Shown: positions 8,576 through 16,971 of the stretch, one piece after another | Layout of the letters: every line of letters begins with the position of its first letter | Numbering within the stretch: position 1 is the stretch's first letter | NCBI GenBank assembly: GCA_910586715.1 | Contig: CAJUJG010000027.1 | Location: 1 to 45,336 of the forward strand | Length of the DNA stretch: 45,336 nt | Reading direction: 5' to 3' | Source of the DNA: an uncultured Lachnospiraceae bacterium | GTDB lineage: Bacteria; Bacillota; Clostridia; Lachnospirales; Lachnospiraceae | Notes under the pieces: generated by a model | Databases searched by the model: none | The model's input: the letters and a program-made list of their open reading frames with translations, nothing else | Told to the model about the DNA's origin: nothing | Program-made: the position numbers and the translations under genes

Positions 8576-8593
8576 ATTAACGTTCACCCTTTC

Positions 8594-10027
8594 CTAGACC
8601 GTTCCATGCTTCTTGGAAGGACGGTCCTCTCTTTTTGTGAATAACATTTCAAATGCACCGATTACATATTTTCTTGTATCGGCGGCTTCAATAATCTGAT
8701 CTACATAGCCTCTCTTTGCGGCGCCTTGCGCACTCGTCTGAAGTGCCGCATACTCCGCTGCTTTCTCCTTAATGACATCAGCGCCCTTGCCTTCATACAT
8801 AATCTTTGCCGCAAGGTTTGCATCCATCGAACCGATTTCGGCATCCGGCCATGCAATTGTAATATCCGCGCCGATCGCTTTGGAATTCATCGCCACATAA
8901 GCGCTTCCAAGCGCCTTCCCGATAATCACATTGACCTTCGGAACTGTCGCATTGGCAAACGCATATGTAAGCTTCGCCACTGCTGTTGCAATTCCTTTTT
9001 CGCTGCTCATTGTCGCTTCATAACCTTTCACATTTGTAAGAGACAATACCGGAATATCAAACGCATCACAGAAATTAATAAAATTCTCTGCCTTATAGCA
9101 GCCCTTCGGTGAAAGCACTGCATCAAATTTTTCAACCACCTCGCCATTATCATCGTAAACCTCTGTGCGGTTTGCCACACAGCCTACTGTCATGCCGTTT
9201 AATCTGATAAAACCTGTTACCATGTCTTTTGCATAGTTTTCTTTAATTTCAAAGAATGCATTGTTATCAGCAATCTGGGAAAGTGCAAGCGCTGTATCGC
9301 CCACACAGTTTGCAATATCTGCACACACTCTGTTCAAATCATCCGTACAATCGTCATCGACTGCATCTTCTTCATTATTTGAAGGAAGCATTGTAATCAA
9401 ATCTCTTATTTTTGTATAAATCGCCGCTTCATCTGCAACAACATCAACAATTCCGCTCTCGCTGCTTTGGAATTGGGCGGATGAAGAATCACACTTTGCC
9501 GTGCTGTTTCCGTCAAGCGCATTCGGGGAATTTACAAAAAGCTTTGCTTTAGATTCCTCCATAAATGTAAAATCCGTCAATGTGGGAATCAGTGCCAAAC
9601 CACCGCCACAGCTGCCAAAAACTGCAGTAATCTGCGGAATAACGCCAGACGCGAGAGTTTGCTTTAAATAAATTTCGCCAAACGCATTAAGCGCATCCGT
9701 TGCCTCCTGAAGACGCAAACCTGCCGAATCAATCAAACCAATGACAGGCGCACCCGTCTTCATGGCCAAATCATAAAGGTTCGTAATCTTTTTTGCGTGC
9801 ATTTCGCCTACTGAGCCATTTAAAACAGCGGCATCCTGACTATACACGTAAACAAGATTGCCATTAATTACTCCGTAACCGGTCACAACACCGTCCGAAG
9901 GAGTCTCGGTCTGTTTCAGGTTGAAGTCTGTCGCTCTTGCAGTGACAAGGGCACCGATTTCAACGAAACTGTTTTCATCAAGCAAAGATTCAATTCTTTT
10001 ACTTGCCAGACTTGAAGTAGTACTCAT
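8594..10027 (-). CDS. Acyl-CoA-type carboxyltransferase (MmdA/PccB family)
   Basis: A 477-residue crotonase-fold carboxyltransferase with two related halves. In the N-half, IGLIDSAGLRLQEATDAL and FGSCGGGLALIP form the acyl-CoA and oxyanion site. In the C-half, GCYKAENFINFCDAFDIPVL and IGKALGSAYVAMNSKAIGAD bind biotin and position the carboxyl group. Family members act on methylmalonyl-CoA, propionyl-CoA, glutaconyl-CoA or malonyl-CoA; the exact substrate cannot be read here. It is slightly shorter than the usual 510-520 residues. It is first in the operon, with GGAGGT before its ATG, and sits with an OadA-type carboxyltransferase, so the operon has two carboxyl acceptor/donor subunits. Confidence 0.9.
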   Translation of the reverse strand: MSTTSSLASKRIESLLDENSFVEIGALVTARATDFNLKQTETPSDGVVTGYGVINGNLVYVYSQDAAVLNGSVGEMHAKKITNLYDLAMKTGAPVIGLIDSAGLRLQEATDALNAFGEIYLKQTLASGVIPQITAVFGSCGGGLALIPTLTDFTFMEESKAKLFVNSPNALDGNSTAKCDSSSAQFQSSESGIVDVVADEAAIYTKIRDLITMLPSNNEEDAVDDDCTDDLNRVCADIANCVGDTALALSQIADNNAFFEIKENYAKDMVTGFIRLNGMTVGCVANRTEVYDDNGEVVEKFDAVLSPKGCYKAENFINFCDAFDIPVLSLTNVKGYEATMSSEKGIATAVAKLTYAFANATVPKVNVIIGKALGSAYVAMNSKAIGADITIAWPDAEIGSMDANLAAKIMYEGKGADVIKEKAAEYAALQTSAQGAAKRGYVDQIIEAADTRKYVIGAFEMLFTKREDRPSKKHGTV

Positions 10028-10076
10028 TTTTTGACCTCCATTTTATATTCATTTTACTTTAATAAAACTCATTTTT

Positions 10077-10117
10077 GCAATTTTTGATGCAAAAATTGCG
10101 TTAGTTTGAGTATAACA
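10077..10117 (-). promoter_or_regulatory. Promoter -10 and leader hairpin of the decarboxylase operon
   Basis: On the minus strand an extended -10 (TGTTATACT, hexamer 10109-10114) is followed about ten bases downstream by a perfect 9-bp hairpin (GCAATTTTT and its complement, 10077-10099) in the 5' leader. No good -35 is seen. This is the only promoter-like signal in the 150-bp gap before the operon; the rest of that gap is AT-rich. Confidence 0.45.
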
Positions 10118-10177
10118 TATATTATTCCTCTCGCCTAGTTAATTTTTGCAAAAATTTTGATATTTTTTTGACTTTAA

Positions 10178-11401
10178 TCAGATGCTCCATTTTTCAAATA
10201 TCATTTTCAGACACCACCCAAAATCAACCGCTTCCTTTTCCTGTACGGACACAATATCCACGCGCTTCCATTCTTCATCTCCTACCCTGTAACTGATATG
10301 GCCGACACGCTGTCCCTTACTTACCGGTGCGCTCAACGTCCTTACTTTATGAAGCGTAACCGTTATCTTTTCATCGTTGTTCATTAACAATCCGTCAATT
10401 CCGCATTCGCAGCTGTCCAAAGGCTCTGCTGCTTCAACCTTAACCATTTCCACGCTGCCGATGCGGTCTCCCTTAGCGCCCGTTACCTGAACATCTTCGA
10501 ATGCCTGTTTTGGAATCTGTGCTTCGTCAAAACTCCTATAATTATAGTTGGCAATACCAAACTCCATAAGCGCACGCGTATCGCTCCATTTATAAGTTTT
10601 ATGGTTTGGCCATCCGCATGCCAAAAGCGCTACCACAAATGTTTTCCCGTCGCGTTCAAGCGCCCCGACATAACAGTAGCCTGCCTTACTCGTAAAACCG
10701 GTCTTTCCGGAAAGCGCCCCCGTCATCATGCCCAGAAACGCATTATGGTTGGTACATTGAAAACTCCTTTGTCCGGAAGCATCCGCAAAAGAGTAAGACT
10801 GTGTTCTTGTAATTTCAAGGAATTTATCTTTTTGGGGTGATTTTTTAATACAATATGACATGACAAGGGCTAAGTCCCTCGCCGTAGTAGAATGGAACCT
10901 GTCGCCGTCCGTAGCGTCAAGTCCGTTCGGAGTAATATAATATGTATGCTCACAGCCGATTTCTTCAGCCTTCTGATTCATAAGCGCGGCAAAGCCTTCC
11001 ACACTGCCGCCGACATGCTCGGCAATCGCCACCGCCGAATCGTTGTGTGACTCCAGCATCAGGGAGTAGATTAAATCGCCAAGGCGGTAACTTTCCCCTT
11101 CCCTGATATGAAGCTGCACATCAGGCATTGACGCCGCATAAGCTGACACTGGCACTGTATCGTTTAAATCCGCATGTTCCAGCGTAACAATCAGTGTCAT
11201 AATCTTTGTCGTACTCGCCATCGCCATCTGCTCATAACCGTTTCTTTCATATAAAACGCGCCCCGAATCGGCGTCCATAAGCACTGCCGACTTCGCATAG
11301 AGCCGGATATCCTCAGCATGCACCTTTGCACACCCGCACCAGTCAGACATGGACAACAGGATACTGACTGCGGTCAGCAGCGCCACAATTGTGTTCCTCA
11401 T
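10178..11401 (-). CDS. D-alanyl-D-alanine carboxypeptidase (PBP5/DacF type)
   Basis: A secreted peptidase_S11 enzyme of 407 residues that removes the terminal D-Ala from peptidoglycan pentapeptides. A signal peptide covers about residues 1-30. The catalytic motifs are in order: SxxK as STTKIM (near 62), SxN as SHNDSAVAIAEH (near 118) and KTG as SGKTGFTSKAGYC (near 228). A PBP5 C-terminal beta domain follows and the protein ends in a hydrophobic, possibly amphipathic anchor (CLKMIFEKWSI). GGAAG lies seven bases before the ATG. A second carboxypeptidase of the same type lies at 14517-15692. Confidence 0.92.
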   Translation of the reverse strand: MRNTIVALLTAVSILLSMSDWCGCAKVHAEDIRLYAKSAVLMDADSGRVLYERNGYEQMAMASTTKIMTLIVTLEHADLNDTVPVSAYAASMPDVQLHIREGESYRLGDLIYSLMLESHNDSAVAIAEHVGGSVEGFAALMNQKAEEIGCEHTYYITPNGLDATDGDRFHSTTARDLALVMSYCIKKSPQKDKFLEITRTQSYSFADASGQRSFQCTNHNAFLGMMTGALSGKTGFTSKAGYCYVGALERDGKTFVVALLACGWPNHKTYKWSDTRALMEFGIANYNYRSFDEAQIPKQAFEDVQVTGAKGDRIGSVEMVKVEAAEPLDSCECGIDGLLMNNDEKITVTLHKVRTLSAPVSKGQRVGHISYRVGDEEWKRVDIVSVQEKEAVDFGWCLKMIFEKWSI

Positions 11402-11465
11402 ACTTTTACTTCCTTTTTGCAGAAGGTTTCATAAAAGTATATTTTGAAACAAGACCAATTATGAA

Positions 11466-12098
11466 TTATGCACCCAGCTTTTTATTCAAATATGTAATCA
11501 GCATGTCAATACCGGCCCTGTTTTCGCCGCCTCTTGGAATAATAATATCCGCATACCGTTTTGACGGCTCCACAAATTCCTCATGCATCGGTTTTACCGT
11601 GCTGCTGTACTGTGTAATAATCGACTCAATGCTTCTTGCCCGTTCCCGCATATCCCGCTTAATGCGCCGTATCAAACGCTCGTCCGCATCCGTATCGACA
11701 TAGATTTTAATATCCATCAAATCTCTGAGCCTGCGGTTCTCAAGAATCAGAATTCCTTCCATAATAATCACGGTCTTTGGCTCAATCCGTATTGTTTCCT
11801 TTGCCCTGTTATGATTGCGGTAATCATAGGTCGGCATATCGATTGCCTGTCCCAAAATCAACTTTTGAACGTCCTGCGCCATTCTCTCCGACTCAAAAGA
11901 ATCCGGATGGTCATAATTTAACCTGCACCGCTGCTCAAAGGGCATATCGTCGTGCGCCTTATAATAATTATCATGGCTTATGACGGCAATGTCTTCTCCG
12001 AAATATTCCTGAACCTTCCTGATAATCGTTGTCTTTCCTGACGCTGATCCTCCTGCCACGCCAAGAACACATGTTTTTCTTTCTGCGTTTTTTCCCAT
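11466..12098 (-). CDS. udk: Uridine kinase
   Basis: Phosphorylates uridine and cytidine in pyrimidine salvage. It is 210 residues, normal for the family. The P-loop GVAGGSASGKTTI is at residues 13-25, followed by AVISHDNYYK, YDHPDSFE (the catalytic/uridine-binding region), TYDYRNHNR and the lid IRRIKRDMRERARS. AGGGAG precedes the ATG. It lies between scpB and a dac gene; 24 bases separate it from the scpB stop-side neighbour. Confidence 0.93.
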   Translation of the reverse strand: MGKNAERKTCVLGVAGGSASGKTTIIRKVQEYFGEDIAVISHDNYYKAHDDMPFEQRCRLNYDHPDSFESERMAQDVQKLILGQAIDMPTYDYRNHNRAKETIRIEPKTVIIMEGILILENRRLRDLMDIKIYVDTDADERLIRRIKRDMRERARSIESIITQYSSTVKPMHEEFVEPSKRYADIIIPRGGENRAGIDMLITYLNKKLGA

Positions 12099-12122
12099 GC
12101 TTTTCTCCCTATGTAAATACCG

Positions 12123-12692
12123 CTAAATCTCAACCTTAACGCCTGCCTCTTCTTCCGCCTGCTTTTTAAAGTCCTCCATCTGCTCCGAGTCCAGCGTCGG
12201 CAAATCCCCTAAGGACTTTACTCCGAAGGTTCTTAAAAAATCCTCCGTCGTGCCAAACAGCAGCGGCCTTCCGGGTGCGTCAAGACGTCCAATCTCCTGT
12301 ATCAGATTAAATTCCAACAGCCTGTTTACCGCGTGGTCGCAGCTCACGCCTCTGATTTTTTCAATTTCAAGCCTTGTCACGGGCTGTTTGTACGCAATAA
12401 TCGAAAGCGTCTCCAACAGCGTGTCCGACATCACATACTTTCTCGGCGCCTTCGCAACTTTAATCAGATACTCGTAAAGCTCCGGCTTTGTACAAAGCTG
12501 AAAGGAATTTTCAAGTTCCGCAATATAAATCCCGCGGTCGCTTTTTTCATATATATCATTCATTTCTGCAATCACTGACCGTATCTGCGTTTCGTCCAGT
12601 TCAAGCACATGAACAAGCTTACCCATCTCCACAGAATCGCCCATCGCAAAGAGAACTGCCTCAATGACTGCCCTTACTTTTTTATTATCCAT
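12123..12692 (-). CDS. scpB: Segregation and condensation protein B
   Basis: ScpB is the winged-helix kleisin partner that dimerises on ScpA in the SMC-ScpAB condensin, acting in chromosome organisation. The 189-residue product has the two winged-helix domains typical of the family; LETLSIIAYKQPVTRLEIEKIRG (about 95-117) is the diagnostic stretch, followed by EIGRLDAPGRPLLFGTTEDFL. An ATG at 12692 (GGAAG seven bases upstream) gives a start that matches the family; a TTG at 12722 with GAGGA upstream would add ten residues and cannot be excluded. It directly follows scpA. Confidence 0.93.
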   Translation of the reverse strand: MDNKKVRAVIEAVLFAMGDSVEMGKLVHVLELDETQIRSVIAEMNDIYEKSDRGIYIAELENSFQLCTKPELYEYLIKVAKAPRKYVMSDTLLETLSIIAYKQPVTRLEIEKIRGVSCDHAVNRLLEFNLIQEIGRLDAPGRPLLFGTTEDFLRTFGVKSLGDLPTLDSEQMEDFKKQAEEEAGVKVEI

Positions 12693-12736
12693 TGTTCGTT
12701 CTTCCAAATTCTTTTCTTCCAAAACGTTCCTCGTTT

Positions 12737-13486
12737 CTACGCAGCAAGACTCGATGTAATCATAATGTCCGCAAAAGCGTACTCCTGTTCAATGGAAATC
12801 ATTCCCTGCTTCATCATCTCAAGCACCGCCATAAAGGTCACGATAACTTCCATCTTGCTTCCCTGCTTTTCCAAAAGCTTTCGGAAGCTGAACCGTTTAT
12901 GGTTTTTCACAAATTCCTCAATAAAACTCTGCTTCTTTTCAAGATTGATTTCATCTTTCTCAATCTTGCCAAATCGACTTCTAATTGGGTCAATCTTGTC
13001 CTCCTGACGGCGCATCACTGATTTAAAAATCTCATTCAGTTTTGCAAGATTGACATCGCCGATGAGCGTTTCATAATCAATCGGCGCCTTATAATCACGT
13101 ACCTCCTGGGGAAGCATTGGCTTTTTATACCATGTTTTCGCCGCATCAACCTGCCTGTCCCGCAGCTCAAACGCCATATACTTATACATTTTATATTCCA
13201 AAAGCTTTTGTACAAGCTCTGCTCTTGGGTCCTCCTCCTCGCCGTCCTCGTTGACCTCTTTGGGCAAAAGCATTCTGCACTTGATGTCAAGCAACGTCGC
13301 CGCCATCACAAGAAACTCACTCATCACGTTCATATCCTGCCGCTGCATATTCCGGATATAATCAAGATACTGCTCCGTAATTACCACAATCGGAATATCA
13401 TAAATGTCGATTTTATTTTTTTCAATCAAATACAGCAACAGGTCCAGCGGACCCTCAAACACCTCCAGCCTGACGGATAAGCTCAT
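12737..13486 (-). CDS. scpA: Segregation and condensation protein A
   Basis: The kleisin subunit of the SMC condensin, bridging the SMC heads. The 249-residue protein starts MSLSVRLEVFEGPLDLLLYL, the family's hallmark N-terminal SMC-binding helix, and continues with MNVMSEFLVMAATLLDIKCRMLLP. The C-terminal winged helix (FMAVLEMMKQGMISIEQEYAFADI) binds the other SMC head. The ribosome binding site GGAGG lies inside a hairpin (see 13494-13539). The scpA-scpB order is standard for Firmicutes. Confidence 0.94.
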   Translation of the reverse strand: MSLSVRLEVFEGPLDLLLYLIEKNKIDIYDIPIVVITEQYLDYIRNMQRQDMNVMSEFLVMAATLLDIKCRMLLPKEVNEDGEEEDPRAELVQKLLEYKMYKYMAFELRDRQVDAAKTWYKKPMLPQEVRDYKAPIDYETLIGDVNLAKLNEIFKSVMRRQEDKIDPIRSRFGKIEKDEINLEKKQSFIEEFVKNHKRFSFRKLLEKQGSKMEVIVTFMAVLEMMKQGMISIEQEYAFADIMITSSLAA

Positions 13487-13493
13487 ACAAAAA

Positions 13494-13539
13494 CCTCCAA
13501 TTCCATTAAAACCTTTTCTATTTTACATGGAATCGGAGG
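13494..13539 (-). promoter_or_regulatory. Hairpin that pairs with the scpA ribosome binding site; possible terminator
   Basis: In the minus-strand transcript CCUCCGAUUCCAU pairs with AUGGAAUUGGAGG over 13 positions (one G-U pair) around a 20-base loop. The 3' arm contains the GGAGG of scpA and is followed by UUUUUG just before the scpA AUG. It may terminate the transcript of the upstream phosphoesterase gene, control scpA translation, or both. Confidence 0.6.
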
Positions 13540-13584
13540 AAAGTGCAAGGCAAACTGTTATTCGCCCGCTGCTGAAACATTTTC

Positions 13585-14451
13585 TTACCTGCATTCTTCA
13601 TTTCTATGTGGTTTCAGCGTCACCGCATACAGCTGCGCAGGGTTAAAAAACCGCAATGGAATCGTGTGCGCTCCCATGCCGCGCCCAAGCATCATAACCG
13701 AACCGTTTTCTTTGTAAACACCGCCGTCATATTTCGGAAACAGCCTGTAGGAAGGCGCGATTACGCCTCCCAGTATGGGAAGACGCATAATGCCGCCATG
13801 AACATGACCGGAAAGCACAAGATTTGCCCCCCACTCTGCATATTCCTTAAAATAATCGGGATTGTGGGCAATCAACAGATTGCACATTTCTTTATCGGAC
13901 GTTCCGACAGCACCTGCAAGATACCCCGTCTCCATCTTATGCAGCTTAAAATGGGCAAAATACGTTAATGGAAGCTCCAAACCTGTTATCTTAATATTGT
14001 ATTCGGGAATCTGTGCACTCTCATTTACAAGCATCACAAGATTATCACTTTTTAACTGTTCCTTCAGCAATGCAAACTGATTGCCGAACTTATCGCGCCG
14101 CTCCCTGATTTTCGACTCGTGGTTTCCTAATCCGTAATAAATTTTATATTCCTTTGCAAGACTGTTTAACAGCGCAATACCCGCTGTCATGTCTTCCCCC
14201 GCGCTGGATGTCACAAGATCGCCCGCCACCACAATAAAATCAGGGTTTATTTTCTTCACCGCCTGGATAAACGGCGCATTGTTATTTCCGTATACCTTGT
14301 TGTGTACATCTGAAATGAGCACAAATCTGCACTCCTTTTTCAGCCTCGGCAGTGTAAATTCCTCATAGACGACCTCAAAACGGTTCCCGTCTATCACCCC
14401 AATTGCAAGAAAAAACACAAATATCAGCGCCAATAGTACTATAATTATCAA
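13585..14451 (-). CDS. Membrane-anchored metallophosphoesterase (YkuE-like)
   Basis: A calcineurin-like phosphoesterase of 288 residues. One N-terminal membrane helix (residues 1-22) anchors it. The metal-binding motifs follow in order: ISDVHNKVYG (DxH), VAGDLVTS (GDxx), YGLGNHESK (GNHE), LLIAHNPDY and LSGHVHGGIMRLP (GHxH). Relatives such as YkuE act on cell-envelope phospho-substrates; the substrate here is unknown. The start is a TTG with AAGGAAGGG eight bases upstream. An extended -10 lies 36 bases upstream, so it likely has its own promoter. Confidence 0.88.
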   Translation of the reverse strand: MIIIVLLALIFVFFLAIGVIDGNRFEVVYEEFTLPRLKKECRFVLISDVHNKVYGNNNAPFIQAVKKINPDFIVVAGDLVTSSAGEDMTAGIALLNSLAKEYKIYYGLGNHESKIRERRDKFGNQFALLKEQLKSDNLVMLVNESAQIPEYNIKITGLELPLTYFAHFKLHKMETGYLAGAVGTSDKEMCNLLIAHNPDYFKEYAEWGANLVLSGHVHGGIMRLPILGGVIAPSYRLFPKYDGGVYKENGSVMMLGRGMGAHTIPLRFFNPAQLYAVTLKPHRNEECR

Positions 14452-14486
14452 AATCGTATCCCTTCCTTAACCGTTCTGTCGTTTCT

Positions 14487-14495
14487 AGTATAGCA
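14487..14495 (-). promoter_or_regulatory. Extended -10 promoter element before the metallophosphoesterase gene
   Basis: On the minus strand TGCTATACT gives an extended -10 with hexamer TATACT at 14487-14492. No convincing -35 is present. It is suitably placed upstream of the TTG start. Confidence 0.45.
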
Positions 14496-14516
14496 TATAT
14501 TTGAAATGAAAACATC

Positions 14517-15692
14517 TTAAATCAAATACTTTCGGAAAACTCTTTTCAGATAGTCTACATAATATGCACGTTCCACCGTCTCGGCGGCAATAATTGCAAC
14601 ACTTCCGATTTCTTTGTTTTCCAATGTGTATACAATTTTTCCGACCTCCGTGCCTTCCGCAACCGGAGCATCAAGCGTATCTTTCAATTTGAACGTTTTT
14701 TCAATTTTCGTGAAATCCGCCCCTGTCACATCAAGATACCGAAACGCGCCTTTTGGCGTTATCATCACTTCCTCCGCTTTTCCGCCAATTACCTTCAACG
14801 GCGTAAGCGTCTCCCTGTTTTCGTCCGTGTAAATCCTTGTCATGGCAAAGCCGTATTCAAGCATGCTTCTAGCCTCCGCAAAACGAATCTTATAATCGGG
14901 CGCCCCCATCACTACTGCGATTAAGTCAATCCCTTCCTTGTTTGCCGTAGCGCTAAAACAATACTTTGCTGCATTCGTCGATCCGGTCTTTAATCCGGTC
15001 GTCCACTGATACTGCTTTAACAGCTTATTGGTGCTTGATAAGGTAAAATTTTTCGTCCCCTGCCTTGTCACATGTGTAATATCTTCCATCCATATGGTTG
15101 TATAATTATAAACCTGCGGATAACGTGTTATCAGCTCTCTTGACATAATTGCAACATCCCTCGCTGTAGTATGGTGCCCACTGTCGGAAGTCAGACCGCA
15201 GCAGTCAAGAAAATGTGTGTTTGTCATTCCTAACGCCGCCGCCTTTTCATTCATTTGGTTTACAAATTCCGCTTCACTGCCCGCAACGTACTCTGCAATT
15301 GCAACAGACGCGTCATTTCCGCTCGCCACAGCAATACATTTAATCAGGGTGTCAACCGTTTGAATCTCCCCCTCCTCCAAAAACACCTGCGAACCGCCCA
15401 TTGATTTCGCATAAGCGCTGGTACTCACTTCGTCCTCAAGCTTAATCCTTCCCTTTTCAAGCGCTTCAAAAATCAGTATCAGTGTCATAATCTTGGTAAT
15501 GCTTGCCGGACTTCTCACCTCATCAGGATTTTTCTCAAACAGCACAGTCCCTGTTGATGCCTCCATGAGAATTGCAGACGGTGAACTGAGGATGAGCGCC
15601 TCTTTCTCCGCATATACGGTATTTCCATATAAAAAGCAGACAATTGTCACAGCAGCAAGTAATTTACAGATAAAACGTTTACAGCCAATCAT
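14517..15692 (-). CDS. D-alanyl-D-alanine carboxypeptidase (DacF type)
   Basis: A second peptidase_S11 enzyme, 391 residues, trimming D-Ala from peptidoglycan stem peptides outside the membrane. A signal peptide spans about residues 1-28. The motifs are SPASITKIM (SxxK, near 64), ASGNDASVAIAEY (SxN-type, near 122) and LKTGSTNAAKYC (KTG, near 227), followed by a PBP5 C-terminal domain and a basic-hydrophobic tail (DYLKRVFRKYLI). It shares motif order and layout with the protein at 10178-11401 but differs clearly in sequence, so the two are paralogues, not a recent duplication. Confidence 0.92.
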   Translation of the reverse strand: MIGCKRFICKLLAAVTIVCFLYGNTVYAEKEALILSSPSAILMEASTGTVLFEKNPDEVRSPASITKIMTLILIFEALEKGRIKLEDEVSTSAYAKSMGGSQVFLEEGEIQTVDTLIKCIAVASGNDASVAIAEYVAGSEAEFVNQMNEKAAALGMTNTHFLDCCGLTSDSGHHTTARDVAIMSRELITRYPQVYNYTTIWMEDITHVTRQGTKNFTLSSTNKLLKQYQWTTGLKTGSTNAAKYCFSATANKEGIDLIAVVMGAPDYKIRFAEARSMLEYGFAMTRIYTDENRETLTPLKVIGGKAEEVMITPKGAFRYLDVTGADFTKIEKTFKLKDTLDAPVAEGTEVGKIVYTLENKEIGSVAIIAAETVERAYYVDYLKRVFRKYLI

Positions 15693-15755
15693 AAAGTTCC
15701 AGCATCCGTTTCTTTTTCTTATATGAAATTTATGCGTTCGCTATCCGTTATATGC

Positions 15756-15787
15756 AAAAACGCAGACACAATCGTCTGCGTTTTTTT
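15756..15787 (-). terminator. Intrinsic terminator after the CmpB-type membrane protein gene
   Basis: CGCAGAC-acaatc-GTCTGCG is flanked by runs of A and T, forming a strong hairpin with a T-tract on either strand. On the minus strand it overlaps the stop codon of the upstream gene. Confidence 0.85.
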
Positions 15788-16379
15788 ATCTTCTGATTAA
15801 TTTATGATAAAACTCTGAAATTTCTTCTCTTGTTTCCTCGTCAATTTTCACTGACATTGCAAAATGGTAACCGAAATCAATCGCCGCCATCACACAAATC
15901 AGTGCAATTGTCTTAATTCCCCATTCAAACGGCCATCTGTCCACAAAGCTCATCACCTTGTCAAACAAAAATGTAATGATAATAACCGCATAAAGCCCCC
16001 ATGCAAGCGTGCTCTCAAGACACACAACACCTTTATAATTGCAGAACTTTTCATTGTAGTCCCACCACACTTCACCAAAAAGCTTTATCATCAGCCTTGC
16101 CACCAAAAATTCAAAGAGCGTCGCGAGCGCCGCACCCACTATGTATAGCATTACGACATTCTTGGCAAGCGGATGTAGTATAATATAGCCAAGCGTTGCG
16201 CCTATACCATATATAGGACAGAACGGACCTGACATAAACCCTCTGTTCGTCAGTTTTTTGTTGCAAAATGACATATAGACTGACTCCACCATCCAGCCGA
16301 TAATACTAAACAGGAAAAAACAGGCAATCAGGTGATACAAATCATATCCTGCAACATGATACTTATATAACCACATCAT
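15786..16379 (-). CDS. Putative ABC-transporter type IV/CmpB-family membrane protein (DUF1113)
   Basis: A 197-residue integral membrane protein with about five hydrophobic segments. The N-terminal HLIACFFLFSIIGWMVESVY followed by NRGFMSGPFCPIYGIGA is the conserved core of the PF06541 family, often annotated as a putative ABC transporter permease. The name is historical and transport has not been shown; the real role is unknown. It lies between rpsU, which has its own terminator, and a dac gene, and ends in an intrinsic terminator, so it is probably a single-gene unit. Confidence 0.8.
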   Translation of the reverse strand: MMWLYKYHVAGYDLYHLIACFFLFSIIGWMVESVYMSFCNKKLTNRGFMSGPFCPIYGIGATLGYIILHPLAKNVVMLYIVGAALATLFEFLVARLMIKLFGEVWWDYNEKFCNYKGVVCLESTLAWGLYAVIIITFLFDKVMSFVDRWPFEWGIKTIALICVMAAIDFGYHFAMSVKIDEETREEISEFYHKLIRR

Positions 16380-16413
16380 ATTTTACTCCTCATAGACCAA
16401 AATCAATACGAGT

Positions 16414-16445
16414 AAAAAATCCCTGACAAAAAAGCCAAGGATTTT
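16414..16445 (-). terminator. Terminator of rpsU
   Basis: On the minus strand a 12-bp stem (AAAATCCTTGGC with GTCAGGGATTTT, two G-U pairs, loop of six T) ends in TTTTTT. It lies 19 bases after the rpsU stop. Confidence 0.8.
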
Positions 16446-16463
16446 ACTTTCATATCAAACGAA

Positions 16464-16640
16464 TTAATTATATTTACGCTTTCTAGCCGCTTCAGACTTT
16501 TTCTTACGTTTTACGCTTGGCTTCTCGTAATGCTCTCTTTTACGGATTTCCTGCTGAATTCCCGCTTTCGCACAGCTTCTCTTGAATCTACGTAAAGCGC
16601 TGTCCAAAGTTTCGTTTTCTTTTACGATAACATTTGACAT
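16464..16640 (-). CDS. rpsU: 30S ribosomal protein S21
   Basis: A small basic protein of the 30S subunit, 58 residues, translated from the minus strand as MSNVIVKENETLDSALRRFK and continuing with RSCAKAGIQQEIRKREHYEK and a lysine/arginine-rich tail ending RKRKYN. This is the full normal S21 pattern and length. A GGAGG-AGG-rich leader precedes the ATG, a sigma-A promoter lies about 80 bases upstream, and a terminator follows. It therefore forms its own transcription unit. Confidence 0.96.
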   Translation of the reverse strand: MSNVIVKENETLDSALRRFKRSCAKAGIQQEIRKREHYEKPSVKRKKKSEAARKRKYN

Positions 16641-16716
16641 ACTATCACACCTAACCTCCCTCCAGTCCTATTATTGTGCGTTAGACTGTTCGGGTATACT
16701 TAATCGCACATATAAG

Positions 16717-16744
16717 ATTATATCACATATTATGCATACGTCAA
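16717..16744 (-). promoter_or_regulatory. Sigma-A promoter of rpsU
   Basis: On the minus strand TTGACG (16739-16744) and TATAAT (16717-16722) are separated by 16 bases. The leader to the rpsU start is about 70 bases. Just upstream is a short AT-rich tandem repeat (GAAGAATATTTT twice) that could act as an UP-like element. Confidence 0.75.
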
Positions 16745-16813
16745 TAGTTTTTCAAAATATTCTTCAAAATATTCTTCTATTTTGTTTCAATCTGCTGTCT
16801 TTTGTCAATATAA

Positions 16814-16936
16814 TCAATCAACACGGCGACCGTTTGCAGATAACATGTCTGTCCTTGCTATTTCAAAAAACAATCCAGTCACAAACAATAATACAGCCAG
16901 TATGAAACTTAGTATCTTATGCTTCTTGACGTGCAC
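16814..16936 (-). CDS. Possible 40-residue membrane peptide
   Basis: This short frame lies in the 331-base gap between rpsU and alaS. It starts with GTG, has AGGGA five bases upstream, and ends in TGA. The product has a basic start (VHVKKHK), one strong hydrophobic segment (ILSFILAVLLFVTGLFF) and a polar tail ending GRRVD, the layout of a one-span membrane peptide or secretion leader. I recognise no family. It could be an accidental frame or the remnant of a longer secreted protein. It starts 35 bases after the alaS stop, so it could be read through from alaS. Confidence 0.35.
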   Translation of the reverse strand: MHVKKHKILSFILAVLLFVTGLFFEIARTDMLSANGRRVD

Positions 16937-16971
16937 TCCAATCCCTATTCGCTAATAGTATAACTGCTTCT

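Noticed and set aside
10178..15692. Recent tandem duplication of the two carboxypeptidases
   Set aside because: The proteins share motifs but are clearly diverged in sequence, and unrelated genes lie between them.
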